Shown here one piece after another: positions 45,040-57,709 of a DNA stretch of 64,000 nt. A program made the translations under genes and the position numbers. The stretch is from Notamacropus eugenii. Lineage: Eukaryota; Chordata; Mammalia; Diprotodontia; Macropodidae. The notes under the pieces are model-generated. The model had not been told where the DNA came from. It searched no databases and worked only from the letters and a program-made list of their open reading frames with translations. Each line of letters begins with the position of its first letter. Position 1 is the stretch's first letter. Location of the stretch: positions 96,043,067 through 96,107,066 of the forward strand of contig NC_092879.1 in the NCBI RefSeq assembly GCF_028372415.1. Reading direction: 5' to 3'.

Positions 45040-47029
45040 AAAAATCAATATTTGGTGAATTGAATTGAAATAAGATGACATGAAAACTAGGAAGGAGAGA
45101 GTAGATAAAATTCAGCTACTATAGTATTTGCCTTGGCTTTCCTTCCCTTATATTATCATGGAGTAGGGGAAAAGGTGTTATTAGATGTTGCTTCCTGATA
45201 GCAGGAATCAGGGACTGGTTACTCCAGAGCTCCTCTCCTCCCTCTCCCCCACCCCACACACATTTGCAGCTTACACCAGTTGTTTGAGCCAGTGATGATG
45301 ACAGCTGGGAAATCAGATTCACTCCAGTACTGCTCATCTGAATTGTGTCAGGAGAGAATGTCAAGCCTTCTAGAAATCTCTATTTTGTTCCAAAGTACTT
45401 GTGATCATTTATAGACAGATGTCCTGCCTTGTGAATTTTCCATGGCATGTTTTTCATCTTCAGATTATTTTCATGTATTCCCTGGCACCTATTTTGGCTT
45501 ACTACCTTGGCCTCAGAGGTCATCTCGTCATTGAAGAACTGAAACTCATTTAAGTCCCAGGAGAAGCAGGGTTATCTTCTCCAGCATGCTAGAGCAACAC
45601 AACCCATGAGGAAGTCTTAGGTCGAACTGTGGTGAAGTTCAGATCAACAGTGACCCCTGCATCTGTCATTGGCACAAAGAGCCCCATACAATAGCTACTT
45701 CATAAATATCAGTCCAATTCAATCACCTTTAGTGAGTGTGTCTACTTGGTGTTAGAACAGAGTTCCTCATCATTCAAAAAACATTTGTTAAGTGCCTATG
45801 ATGTGCGAAGAAACCATTTTGGTCTGCCTTGAAGGAGCTTAAAACCCACTTTGTAAGGTGCTAAGCTCATAGCGATCACTTGTTAGGTGGTTCCCTGAGC
45901 ACAGAAATCCTTTTGCACCCCACCCAAAGCTTCCCGCCACCAAAAAGGGAAGTGGTGATAATAGATTTATTCCCTTTATTTTACAAATGAGAAAACTGGG
46001 GTACAGGAAGTACAGCAAATGAGCTGAATGTTCCCAAGAAGACAGCCTTAATCAATGTTTGACCATGAGCTCCACTCTTATGCTCATTCCCCTGACACAT
46101 ATTTCCTATCTTCCCTGCTTCTTTTTCAGGTGCTTGGTCTCAGTCCTACTCTTGCTTCCCCATTCTCCTGTAGACATTAGGAAGATGTATCTTAATTATG
46201 AATGGGATGACAAATTAGAAATTAAAAGATGCAGAAGCAAATCCACTGAGCTGGAACGCCTGGAGAACCATTTATTCTAGGGATTATATAGAATTCACAC
46301 CAACATATAATCAGCTCAGTATAGACAAATCTATTAAAAAGAGAGAGGTGATTTTCCCAGATGACCCCTTTTTGGATATGCTAAGGAGAATAATTGGATT
46401 AGTTAGAGCTCTTTTTAGCTTTTTATTTTTTTTAATCAGTGTGTTAGAGAAAATCTGAAGCAATATTTCATATTATAAGGTTATTAACCTCTAAAGTTGA
46501 AAATTAGATTTATGTCAAGAAGTTATTTAAAGAAATTGACTCAAAAGTAAATATTGCTAAATGATGCATGAATATTGGAACTCCGATATGTTACAACCAA
46601 AGATAAAATTCCACTAAAAAGTAGGCAGCTAACCTCAAGGATGGTCTAAGGAATGAGACTAAAACCCAAGTCATTGTGAAGAAGACAAGTCATGCTACAG
46701 TAACCTGAACTGAACCCTCACAGATCACAGTGCCAGCAAGCTGGTGAGACTCAGTAAGAACCAGTTGCCCATCTAAGATGGGACAGCTCCCAGATCCTTG
46801 GCAGCATCTTCTATTGCTGATACCTGAGGTTCAAAGTAATTCTTTCTCTCCTCTCCTATCTTTTCTTCACTTTTCCTTTCCTTCCGCCCCCCCCCTTCTC
46901 TTCTTTTGAGAGAGTATTCTTATAATGGAAATGCCAATGAATGTCTTATGTGGACCAAGCAAAGATTGCTATAACAGGGAGTTGATCCTGAAGATAAAGA
47001 GATAATGGAAAAAGAATCATTTAGCTGCC
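45040..47029. other. Low-copy sequence with small MIR and old-repeat traces
   Basis: Positions 45772-45850 hold a short ancient-repeat fragment ('aacatttgttaagtgcctatgatgtgcg'). Positions 45950-46035 hold a MIR-like core ('attttacaaatgagaaaactggggtacagg'). The rest is unassigned, and no gene is supported. Confidence 0.45.
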
Positions 47030-47032
47030 CTT

Positions 47033-47124
47033 GAAGTATACACACATACATACACATAGATACACACACACATATATATACATATACATATGTATGGACA
47101 TGCACACACACACACGCACACACA

Positions 47125-47182
<58 letters not shown>

Positions 47183-47238
47183 CACGCACACACCCATACA
47201 CACACAGAAAACACACCATACATACATACATACATATA
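47033..47238. repeat. (CA)n/(TA)n/(CATA)n compound microsatellite
   Basis: About 200 bp of nearly pure alternating purine/pyrimidine: catacacaca, catatatatacatatacata, long CA runs with CG steps, a ta run at 47166-47180, then CA and (CATA) again. It has strong Z-DNA/cruciform potential. All Val/Cys- or Thr/His-rich open frames here are artefacts. Confidence 0.95.
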
Positions 47239-47366
47239 AAACCCAAACTCAGGCTTAACCTGTGCACAGTGTGAATTATTGCACATGGAATAAAATCTCC
47301 TTATTGACTTTTGAGATATAATTTCAAATGTTCTTTTACAAGAAAAGCATGCCACGAGGGGAAGAG

Positions 47367-47375
47367 CCAGGATGG
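47367..47375 (+). promoter_or_regulatory. YY1-like motif (ccaggatgg) at the HAL1 5' end
   Basis: One base differs from the box at 19586. It sits about 14 bases from the element start. Confidence 0.45.
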
Positions 47376-47943
47376 CAGAGTAACAGCACACACTTTCTAG
47401 AGTGCTGCCCCCAAGCCCAGTCAAATACCTGTAAAAATGGCTCTAAACAATTTATGGAGCTGCAGACCCCACAGAATGATGGAGTGAAACAAATCTCCAG
47501 CCCAAGATAGCCTGGAAGGTCGTTGGGAAGTGTCTATCATGCCATGGTGGGGCTAGGGTGCAGGCCAGGGTACAGGCCAGCGTGGGGTGTGCCAGCACAG
47601 ACAGGACCTGAGCAGGCCTTGGGGAGACTGAATCTCTCACACCTGTGGCAGTTTCCAGACTTCAGGACCATAAAACAATGAGGACAAATTGGAAGGTCAG
47701 AAGAAAAACCCTGTAAGACCAGTGTGGGAGACTGGAGTAGTCTGGCCCCAGATTCAGGGCACCAGAGGAGGAAGAGGGTGGAGGAACCTGCAACAGCCAC
47801 AGCATCAGCAGGGGCAGACACAGAGACTGTTTTTTGAACTCTAGGCCCTGAGATTGTGGGTGAATCAAACAGCTGACAATAAACCTCCCCACCTTCACTG
47901 GAAGCAGAGACTTACCTTGACAAAGAGCTCAGAAGTCAGATAA

Positions 47944-49057
47944 ATGGCTGGGGAAATGAGCACAAACCCAGAAAAGAATCAGACTATAGAATCTTACTTT
48001 GGTGAAAAGGAAGACCAAAACATGCAAACAGAAGATAACAAAGTCAAAGTTCCTCCATCCAAAGCTCTAAGGAAAACATGAATTGATCTCAGGCCATGGA
48101 AGAACTCAAAAAGGATTTTGAAAATCAAGTAAGGGAAGTAGAGCAAAAATTGGGAAGAGAAATGAGAGTGATGCAAGAAAATTATGAAAAAACGAGTCAA
48201 CTGCTTGCTAAAAGAGACCCCCAAAATGTTGAAGAAAATGACAACATAAAAAGTAGAGTAACTCAAATGACAAAAGAGATCCAAAAAGCCAATGAAGAGA
48301 AGAATGTCTCAAAAAGCAGAGTTGGACTATGAAAAAGGAGGTCCAAAAGCTCACTGAAGAAAATAATTCCTTAAAGATCAGAATGGAACAGATGGAAGCT
48401 AATGACTTTATGAAAAATCAAAAATTACAAAACAAAGCCAAAGTAATGAAAAAAATAGACAATGTGAAGTATCTCATTGGAAAAACAACTGACCTGGAAA
48501 ATAGATGGAGGAGAGACAATTTAAAAATCATGGGACTACCTGAAAGCCATGATCAAAAAAAGAGCCTAGACATCATCTTTCAAGAAATTATCACGGAAAA
48601 CTGCCCTGATATTCTAGAACCAGAGGACAAAATAATTATTGAAATAATCCACTGATAACTTCCTGAAGGAGATCCCAAAAGGAAGATTCCTAGGAATATT
48701 GTAGCCAAATTCCAGAGCTCCCAGGTCAAGGAGAAAATATTGCAAGGAGCCAGAAAGAAACAATTAGAACATTGTGGAAATACAATCAGAATAACACAAG
48801 ATCTAGCAGTTTCTACATTAAGGGATCACAGGGCTTGGAATACGATATTCCAGAAGTCAAAGGAACTAGGATTAAAACCAAGAATCCCCTACCCAGAAAA
48901 ACTGAGTATAACACTTCAGGGGAAAAAATGGTCATTCAATGAAGTAGAGGATTTTCCAGCATTCCTAATGAAAAGACTAGAACTGAATAGAAAATTTGAT
49001 TTTCAAATAAAAAATCAAGAGAAGCATGAAAAGGTAAACAGAAAAGAGAAATCATAA
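47944..49057 (+). pseudogene. HAL1 ORF1, broken
   Basis: Starts MAGEMSTNPEKNQTIESYFG. Frame changes and a stop near 48080 and at 48332 break the coiled coil (EELKKDFENQVREVEQKLG, then KKEVQKLTEENNSLKIRMEQ). The RRM-like part (LENRWRRDNLKIMGLPES) ends EIIH before TGA at 48653-48655. The same frame then carries a complete C-terminal domain from about 48656 to KVNRKEKS at 49057, including FQSSQVKEKILQGARKKQL and ELGLKPRIPYPEKLSI. This is the best-preserved CTD in the window, yet it sits behind a stop. Confidence 0.87.
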
Positions 49058-50249
49058 AGGACTTACTAAAAGTGAACTATTTACATTTCTACATGGAAAG
49101 ATAATATTTATACATATTGAGGCTATTCTCAGTACTAGGGTAGTTGGAGGGATTATAGACATATAGATAGAGGGTTCAGGGTGAGTTGAATAGGAAGGGA
49201 TGAGATCTAAAAAAATAAAATGAAGGGATGAGAGGAATATATTGGGAGGAGAAAGAGAAAAATGGAATGGGGCAAATTATCTCTCACATAAAAGAGGCAA
49301 AAAGCTTTTTCAATGGAAGGGAAAAAGGGGGAGGTGAGAGAGAAAAAAGTGAATCTTATTCTCATCATATCTAGCTTAAGGAGGGAATAACATGCATACT
49401 CAATTTGCTATGAAAATCTGTCTTACACTATAGAAAAGTACAGGAGAAGGGAATAAGGGGGGTGTGGGAGGATGATAGAAGGGAGGGCAAATGGGAGGAG
49501 GGTATAATTAGAAGTAAATACTTTTGAGGATGGATAGGGTCAAAAGAGAGAATAGAATAAATGGGGGGGAAGGTTAGGATGGAGGGAAATATAGTCTTTC
49601 ACAACATGACTTTTATGGAAGTCTTTTGCATAATGACACATGTATAACATATTGAATTGCTTGTCTTCTCAGTGGGGATGGCTGGGAAGGGAGGAAGGGA
49701 GAGAAGTTCGAACTAGAAGGTTTAAAAATGAATGCTAAAAATTGTTTTTACATGCAACTGAGAAATAAGATATAAGGCAATGGGGTATAGAAATTTATCT
49801 TGCCCTCCAAGAAAATAGGGCGGGTGGGGATAAGAGAAGGGAGGGGTATGATAGAAGGGAGGGCAGATTGGGGGGAAGTGTTAATCAGAATGCATTCTGT
49901 CTTGTGCTGGTCAGAAAGGAGAGATGAGGAGAAAATTTGGAACTCAAAATCTTGTGGAAATGAATGTTAAAAACTAAAAATAAATAAATAAATTAGAAAA
50001 AAATTCCATTAAACAAACAAAAAATCTCTGCTTAAAGAAAAGAAGCATGTCAGCTCTGCAAGAAGTAATACCTATCATCCTTCTACATCCCCATGTGGAC
50101 CTCAAGAAGTACTGCTTTTCTCATCACCCACATGGTATACAATGAATTCCAGGTCAGAATTCTTTCTTGTAATAAGTTCTGACAGTGAATGAGTGAGTAT
50201 ACAGTGAAGCATTGTAGAATGTAATATGCAGTTTGCATATCCTGAGCTG

Positions 50250-50430
50250 TACTGTGTAATGAGGCCTGGCTTTGGATTAGGAGCAGCTGAGTTTGAAGCG
50301 CAGCTCTGTCACTCACTGGATGTGTGCCCTTAGGCACAAATCCTCTCAGCCTCAGTTTCCCTGTCCATAAAGTGATAGGTTTGGACTCAATGACTTTCTA
50401 GCTTCTTCTGATCCTCAGAACTAATTAATG
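50250..50430 (+). repeat. MIR
   Basis: 'gcctggctttggattaggagc', 'cagctctgtcactcactggatg', 'cctcagtttccctgtccataaagtg' and 'ggactcaatgactttc' in MIR order. Confidence 0.75.
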
Positions 50431-50689
50431 ATCTTTTAATACTTACACTGTCACTGGGCTTTGCGTGGCTTCCCTTGGTCTGCATATAAGCAGAAGTCAC
50501 TAATTGAAAGCACCCTACTCTAAAAGCCAAGAAATAACTATTGCTTTAAATATAAAAGCCATGCTGTCAGTGAATGCTGATTGACCCTAATGGTGGATAA
50601 ATTTGAATTTTGGGGCTCAGGCGACCCATAGTGATGATCAAGTTCAACCCTTAGATGCAATGGATGTAACCACCAGATGCTAGTGCTAC

Positions 50690-51090
50690 CCATTGGAGCA
50701 TGTGCCCTACCCTGAGCCTCACAGAGGTTGAATAATTTGCCCAAGGTCACTTCTCTAGCTAGTAGCAGAGCTGGAGACCTTTGTCTCCTCACTTGCCCTC
50801 CAGAGTGGCTCCCTACTTCTCCGGGATCAAATAGAATAAATAGCTTTTTTAAGCTCTGTACAACCTGGCCTTCACCCTCCTGTTGAATGTGGTCTAGCTA
50901 GACTGGCCTTGTCTCTGCTCCTTCCATACAACATTCCATTGCCCTTCTTGCCCTTGTAGTGACCATTTCCCATGCCTGGAATGCACTTTCTCTTTCCATT
51001 TGTCTCTTTTCCTTTAAGGCACAGTTCAAGGTTCATCTTTTGCAAAATGTCTTTCCTGATTCCCCAAATGCTAGGGAACACCTTTTCCAA
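50690..51090 (+). repeat. MIR fragment then L2 3' fragment
   Basis: 50715-50810 has a MIR core ('tgaataatttgcccaaggtcac'). 50830-51090 reads as L2 ('ctgtacaacctggccttcacc', 'ccatttcccatgcctggaatgcac', 'ggcacagttcaaggttcatc', 'tttcctgattccccaaatgctag'). Confidence 0.7.
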
Positions 51091-51479
51091 TCCCCACTCC
51101 CCTCCCCATTTTATTGAGCAGTCAAGTTAAAAACTGCTTTCTCATACATAAGAAAATTAGGAATAAGGGCCAAACTATTGAACTAATGGGGGTCTTCAAA
51201 GTTCTTTTTATTCACCCAGGCAGCCACCTCTGGAGAGAAGCCAGGTGGAGTGGTCCTATATCCCAAGCAAACATCAAATATGCAAATATGATCTCAGTCA
51301 TGCTGTAATAAATACAGACATTTGGGTCTGTCCTAGAGGATACTGGTTGGAAAGGACCACAGGAAGCAACAAATCAATGCCTACATTGGCCCACTTCCTA
51401 AGTATGATTCACAGTCATTTGCATCCTGTCCATAAGAGTTCTCAAACCTTTCTCCTCCAGGTTCTTTCTCAACATTCAG

Positions 51480-51805
51480 AGTGTGAGCTTTGCTAAACTG
51501 AGGTCAGGGAGTTCCTCTGTCCTCTGCCCTGAGCTCTGGTTGCCCTTCCTTCTGATATGTGGGGCCCAGTGGGAAGAACTAGGAGCAGCAGGAGGAAAGT
51601 TGGAGTTTTGTTTTGATGTCAGGACCAACTTTCTCACAATGAGTGCTACTACAAAGGGCTGCCTTGGGAGGGAGTGGGTTCACCCTCACTGGGGATCTTC
51701 AGGCAGAGGCCAGATGGTGATTTATTGAGAGTGTTGTAGTAGAGATGTGTTTTTCTTTTAAGGGTATCAATTTGAAGAGGTGGCTCTTGAGGTGCCTTGT
51801 GTCTT
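51480..51805 (+). repeat. CR1/L3-like LINE 3' fragment
   Basis: 'gggctgccttgggagggagtgggttcaccctcactggggatcttcaggcagagg' wording (51657-51710), followed by 'gaagaggtggctcttgaggtgcc', is the end of an old CR1-type LINE. The 81-codon frame across it is incidental. Confidence 0.5.
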
Positions 51806-52427
51806 GTTATTCTGCCACCTGTGAAGCTTTCAGTGCAGCCTTGGACCAATCTGAGATCAGACATCTCATGGCTGTCCATTCTGAAAACCAAGCCATAGGA
51901 TCTGTTATTAGAAACAAGCCATAGGCTTTTCTGGGAAACTGAGGCCTGATTTCCCCAGTCCTGAACCCCTGTACCTTCACTCTGTTTAGGCTAACAGGCC
52001 CTCCCCTGCTCCTTAGGTTACTGATCATCTTGGGACAAATCCTCAGAGATGCCATGACTAATTGATCCAATTAGCTTAGCAAACCTTTTTTGCACAGCAC
52101 CATTTGTTTCCTCACGCAGTGCTTCTCAAAGGAACAGTGAGAAAAATCCAGTTTAAAAAAGAGGAGCCTAAAGTTTTCCTTTGGAGAAGCATGGGGCTTA
52201 TATGGATTTCCTGGGGCATCATGCCCTGTGATTTGATCAGTGTGGAGAACTCTCCATAAGGAAACTATGTTGTGATGCATGTTAGCATCGTTTCTGCAGC
52301 TTAAGCTTGTCCATGTAGGTTCGAGGCAGGGCCTCAGGATACTGAGGTGTGCCTTCTGGTCTCTTCTCCAGGCTACCTTGCTTGGCACATAATAGGGCTT
52401 TCATACCTAGTATCAGAACTGAATCGA
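51806..52427. other. Low-copy sequence, nothing recognised
   Basis: No repeat or gene recognised. Short minus-strand frames of 87-105 codons lack domains and splice context. Confidence 0.4.
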
Positions 52428-52482
52428 TGGGGCTATTGTTTTTATTATTATTATATTTTATTTTTTATTTTTCATTTTTAAC

Positions 52483-53465
52483 ACAGTTCATATCACATAA
52501 CACAATTCCAACTTTTGGTCACATGATATTTCTTTTAAAGCATTTACAATATAGACCACAAACGGATTTTTTTTTAACACTAACCAAGTGAGACACAAAT
52601 AATAACTATGCATGCTAACTTCATAAGCCCTTGACCTAATTGTCACCACACTATTACTAAGAATTAAAGGACTCCAACTTAGTGTTGTTGGTCTAAAGTC
52701 CTGAACCCAATAGCTTAATTTTAGACTTGACTTCAGATGTTCCCCTACCAACAATCTATAATTTAATAGAGCTGGTATTAAGCTTACAAACCTTTTGATT
52801 ATAGGAAATTGCCACTAAGAGTAGGGACATTGCAGGGAAACAATATCTCCCCAACTTCATGTTAGTTCCAGGCAGGAGTAGATTGTCAACTTGCATTCAG
52901 TGAGGCTTAGAGTCTGCCAGGTGTCAGTGGGGAAATTGAGTCAGGAGAATCCTACCTCAGCCCAGGCCAAATAGCCACTCTCCCACCTTTCCCATGAGAT
53001 CACTTTTTTTTTCCAGTTCATACCAACATCTCACAGGTTTATTGGCATCATGGATTGGAAGCTTAGGCTGCCTTTGTTGCTATCCATACCTGGAGTTAGA
53101 CTCAGAAGAACAGTCATTTAATAGTCCCATAGCATCTTAAAATAGCAAGTTTCAATAATCAAGTTTCAGATATGACTATAATTTCACATTGGCTAAGGAA
53201 CATCTTTTGAAGCAAGTCTTAAGTGACTTACATGCTTTTCTATACCTGTTCTAGTTCCTGCTTAAATAACAATCATAAAATCAAATTTACCATTAAAACT
53301 GTAGCTTTTCCATCAATGCCACATTTTACCTGAAGTTACCTGCCTCTAGGAGACTTAGACTAAAATTCATTTCCCCAAACTAAAGATGTCTCTGATTTAG
53401 TCTCAGTAATTAATTCAGTCACTTGTTTTTAATACTAATTGCTTTTACATCACTTTGTAACATGT
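52483..53465. other. Unexplained ~1 kb block at the HAL1 3' end
   Basis: No similarity to the 3' UTRs of the sister HAL1 copies (22338, 49980, 11604). It is AT-rich, with no open frame over 90 codons. On the minus strand it contains one aataaa followed about 30 bp later by an A run (near 53035-53005). Candidates are transduced flanking DNA, a secondary insertion (an LTR or other element without clear ends), or a subfamily-specific 3' UTR. Confidence 0.5.
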
Positions 53466-54399
53466 CCAATTTTTCTCCGCTTCTTTCCCCTCCCCCACCC
53501 CCTAATAACTTGCATTTTGATTACCCCTTCCCTCAATGCACCCTCACTTGTATCACTGCCCACCCTTCCCTTATCCACATCTTCTCTCTTTTCTTGTAGG
53601 GCAAGATAAATTTCTGTACCCCATTACCTGTGTTTCTTATTTCCCGGTTATGTGCAATAATAATTCTCAACATTCGTTTTCAATACTTTGAATTCCACCT
53701 TCTTTCCCTTCCTCCCTCCCTACTCATCCCCACTGAGAAGGCACGCAATTCAACACAGGCTATATATGTGTCGTTTTGCAAAAGACTTCCATAATAATCA
53801 TGTTGTGTAATACTAACTATATTTCCCTCTATCCTACTCTATCCTCTCCTTAATTTTTTATTCCCTCATTTGACATTGTCCCTTCCCAAAAATGTTTATT
53901 TCTAGTTACTTCCTTCTCCCATTTGCCCTCCCTTCTATCATTCCCCTTACCCCACTTGTTGTCTCCTCCCCTACTTTCCTGTAATATAAGATAGATTTTC
54001 AAACCAAATTTAGTGAGCATGTTATTCCCTCCTTAAGCCATATGAGGAGAGAATAGCTTCACTTTCCCCCTCTCTCCTTCTCCCTTTTCTCCCCCACTGA
54101 ATAAGATTTTTATTTATCTCTTTTATGAGTTATAGCCTGCCCCATTCCATTTCTCCCTTTCTCGTCTCAGTATTTTCTTCCCTTGCCCCTTAATTTTTAT
54201 TTTATATCTTTTTTTTGTGGATATCATCTCTTCTGATTCAACACAGCCTGTACTTTCTGTCTATATATGTGTGTGTGTGTATGTACAATCCCTCCATCTA
54301 CCCAAATACTAAGAAAAGTCTCGAGTTATAAATATTTTCTTTCCATGTAGGAATGTAAACAGTTCAACTTTAGAAAGTCCCTTATTATTTTCTTTCCTG

Positions 54400-55290
54400 T
54401 TTACCTTTTCATGCTTCTCTTGATTCTTATGTTTGAAAGTCAAATTTTTTATTCAGTTCTGGTCTTTTCATCAAGAATGCTTGAAAGTCCTCTATATCTT
54501 TGAATGACCATTTATTCCCTTGAAGTACTACACTCAGTTTTGCTGGGTAGGTGATTCTTGGTTTTAATCCCAGTTCCTTTGACTTGTGGAATATCGTATT
54601 CCAAGCCCCGTGATCCCTTAATGTTGAAGCTCTCAGATCCTATGTTATCCTGATTGTATTTCCATAATACTTGAATTGTTTCTTCCTACCTGCTTGCAGT
54701 ATTTTCTCCTTGACCTTGGAACTCTGAAATTTAGCCACAATATTCCTAGGAGTTTCTCTTTTCAGGTCTCTTTCAGGAGGTGATTAGTGGATTCTTTCAA
54801 TATTTATTTTGCTTTATGGTTCTAGAACATCGGGACAGTTTTCCTCAATAATTTCATGGAAGATAATGTCTAGGCTCTTTTTCTGATCATGGATTTCAGG
54901 TAGTCCTATAATTTTAAAATTGTCTCTCCTGGATCTATTTTCCAGGTCAGTTGTTTTTCCAATGAGATATTTCACATTATCTTCTATTTTTTCAAACTTT
55001 TGGTTTTGTTTTTAACTGCTTGGTTTATCTCATAGTCATTAGCTTCCCTGAACTCGATTCTCTCTTTTAAAGAACTATTTTGTTCAGTGAGCTTTTGAAC
55101 CTTGTTTTCCATTTGGCTAATTCTACTTTTTAATGCCTCCTTCTCCTCATTGGCTTTTTGGACTTCTTTTTCTAATTGAGTTAGCCTCTTTTTACAGGTG
55201 TTATTTTCCTCAGCATTTTTTGGTTCTCCTTTAGCAAGCTGCTAATTCATTTTTCAAGCTCTTCTATTGCCTGAGCTCAGTTTAAACTCC
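54400..55290 (-). pseudogene. HAL1 ORF1, decayed
   Basis: The minus strand reads coiled-coil heptads (KLTEQNSSLKERIEF type) and LENRSRRDNFKIIGLPEI-type RRM wording. It then reads ERIH before a TAA at 54786-54784, and CTD wording to about 54440 (FQSSKVKEKILQAGRKKQF, KELGLKPRITYPAKLS). Other copy-specific stops are present. The TAA occupies the position of TGA in the three other copies. Confidence 0.82.
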
Positions 55291-56031
55291 TTTTGGAGGC
55301 CCTGGAGGCAGGGGCCTTGACTTCCTCTGATAGTATGCCTTATTCTTCCTCATCCTAAAGGATGGGAGGAGACATCTGTTCACCAAGGAGGTAACCTTCT
55401 ATGGTCTTATATTTTTTCCCTTTTTTGGGCATTTTTCCAGCCAGTTACTTGACTTCTGAATCATTTGTCAAGAGATTAGACTCAGCTGCTTGGTTCCCCT
55501 GGGCTTTGGGTGGGGGTGGGGCCATCACTCAGGGCTGGGGTTTAGATCAGCTGCTCCCTACTGCTAGAGACCTTAAGCTGAGCTGTCTGAAAAATGGATC
55601 CAGGTTGCTTCCTGGCCTCCGTAGCTGCCTACAGTCTGCTGCCATGACCTCTGCTGTCACCTGGGGCTATTGTTGGAGAAACCCCATTCCCTCTTGCCCA
55701 GCTGAGAAAGCCCTCCTCCACTGACCTTTAGAGCTTTCTTTGTCACTTGTGGGTTGTGGTATCTGGGACCTTCCCTGCTAGGAACTCTGCCCAGGGGCCT
55801 GTTCAGTTCCTATTCCTCCCAGTGCTGCATGACCAGGGCTGTGCTCTGCTCTGCTTAGCGTCCCATGAGATAGATCTTTCCTGTCGACCTTCTGGGTTAC
55901 CTTTGGCTGGAAACCTCTTTCGCTCTGTTGTTCTGTGGCTTCTGCTTCTCTAGAATTTGTTGAGAGTCCTTTTTACAGGTATTTTGTGGGCTGTGGGGGA
56001 AGCACGAGAGCATATGCATCTTCCTACTCAC

Positions 56032-56040
56032 CCATCTTGG
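56032..56040 (-). promoter_or_regulatory. YY1-like motif at the minus-strand HAL1 5' end
   Basis: ccaagatgg on the minus strand, about +10 of the element, as in the copies at 19586 and 44558. Confidence 0.55.
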
Positions 56041-56084
56041 CTCTGCCCAAAGGACTATTGTTAAGAACTTATGGACCTGGTCCC

Positions 56085-56340
56085 TCCTTTGTAGGTGGTG
56101 CCATAATAGAGTCAGGAAAGTACCAATTCAAATCTAGTCTCAGACACTTACTAGCTGTGTGACTCTGGGCGAATCATTTCATCTCTATCTGCTTCAGTTT
56201 CCTCAGCCATAAAATGGAGATTATAATAGCAGCTACTTCCCATTTTGTGGTCGTGATGATCAAATGAGGTAGTATTTGGAAAACCAAAACACTGAGCATG
56301 GTGCCTAGTACACAGTAGCTGCTTAATAAATGCTTATTAC
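56085..56340 (+). repeat. MIR/THER CORE-SINE
   Basis: 'ctcagacacttactagctgtgtgactctgggc', 'cttcagtttcctcagccataaaatgg', 'gatcaaatgaggtagtatttgg' and a 'tagctgcttaataaatgct' end. Confidence 0.85.
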
Positions 56341-56394
56341 CCTCCCCTTCCCCTTTCTTAAGAAACATCCCCCTTGCTCCAGGATAGTGGAAAG

Positions 56395-56500
56395 AATCAG
56401 AGGATTCTTCTGGGGTCAAATTCTGCCTCTGTCACTTATCACTTGCGTGGTTCTGAATGAGTCACTTCCCCTCTCATATTCACAGATTCCTTTGAGAACA
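56395..56500 (+). repeat. MIR fragment
   Basis: 'ctggggtcaaattctgcctctgtcacttatcacttgcgtgg' followed by 'gagtcacttcccctctcat' is MIR-like. Confidence 0.6.
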
Positions 56501-57709
56501 TATGTGCTCTCATGATCCCATGAGCTACCTGAGAGAACAAATCACTTCAAAGATAGAACTGGTCTGTCTAATTGGGAGAAAGAGGTGTGCTGAGCCCTAA
56601 CTCAGACTCCTGCCCCCATTGGACCAATTCCTCATGGCAAACAATGAATTGTCATTTCCTGAAGAGACACTTGCAAATAGCTCTGATGATATCATTTTCA
56701 TGGATTTGTCTAATTCCAGTATCCCAGTTGATCATGATACTATCAAGTATACATAAAAGAGCTTTCAACTCTCTTGGAGAACTTTCCTGTGTTCCCACAA
56801 TCAATCTGTATATAAGTTTATCTGTGACTTATAATAATAGTAAATTTCACTCTGTGTGTGTGTTTGCTGATGAGAGCTAACATGCCTAGAAAGACTTATG
56901 CAACAAACACAGGGAGCCATATGTTGTAGCAAGTGTTTAATGATCTCTGTTACTTAGGCCTTCAACTGATGTCAAAGGTCAGGGGCTAATATGGAGTTGG
57001 TAATGTTCTTTTGCAACCTTCTGATCCTCAAATGCATTTTCTTAATAAAAGAAGAAGACCAATCTAAAATGATGAGCAAAGGTGATAGAGGCAGGTTTGG
57101 TGAACAGATTGCAGCATGAAGGACTTTGATTACCATCAGATTCAATTTAAGGAAATTAGTAATGCCAAGGAACAAAAACAAAATGGCACTTCTCCAAGTG
57201 AGAAGCGAAGTTTGCCTTTTCCACTTATCAGATAGAAAAACAAAGTAATTAACATTCAAGTCAAAGTTAGTACTATTTCTTTGCCCTGACAAAGATTAGC
57301 TTGGGACTTAATTATGGGGTAAGAAAGAATGGTCACAGGAATCTGATACTGAAGTAGCCATATTAATTACCTTTACTTTTAAGGACTAGCAATCATTTCT
57401 CAATGTCAGGGCTCTCTCCCAGAACTTTCAGGGCTCAGCATGGCTACACCCATGGAATACAAGAGAAAGGAGTGATCTGAATGTAACAAACCACCATAAA
57501 AGTCAAGGGAGAAAGAGATGAGGCAGGATGCTGCACACACCCTTGGGGCAACTCATTGCTGAAATTAGACTGAAGGGAGAGGGGACAAAAAGAGCATTGA
57601 AATTTATCATTCCAAATAATTTCTGTTCCACAAAGAACATGTGGGTAAAATTTGATAGAACAAGAAAGGATTGAGAATCCAAACTGATTGACATGGACTC
57701 AAGGCCCCT
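56501..57709. other. Low-copy sequence, nothing recognised
   Basis: Over 1.2 kb without a convincing gene or repeat. The minus-strand 106-codon frame (56972-57292) shows no domain. Confidence 0.4.

Larger units (their letters stand above)
47354..50035 (+). mobile_element. HAL1 (ORF1-only), near full length
   Basis: 5' end with gaagagccaggatggcag, a ~590 bp 5' UTR, ORF1 47944-49057, a purine-rich ~900 bp 3' UTR and an A-rich tail from about 49972. The flanks are imperfectly duplicated: aagaaaagcatgcca on the left (47340-47354) and aaagaaaagaagcatgtca on the right (50035-50053). It has no ORF2. Closest relative in the window is the HAL1 at 19576. Confidence 0.88.
52440..56049 (-). mobile_element. 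HAL1 (minus strand) with an extra ~1 kb at its 3' side
   Basis: On the minus strand it starts at 56049 with gggcagagccaagatggg. It has a ~750 bp 5' UTR, a decayed ORF1 (about 55290-54400) and the family's purine-rich 3' UTR to about 53466, then about 1 kb of unrelated sequence ending in an A/T-rich tail at 52440-52482. Flanking matches ctattgtt (52435-52442 and 56055-56062) may be remains of the target duplication, which would place the 1 kb inside one insertion. Confidence 0.8.

Noticed and set aside
47017-47424. Val/Cys-rich frames of up to 135 codons
   Set aside because: Direct product of the CA/TA microsatellite.
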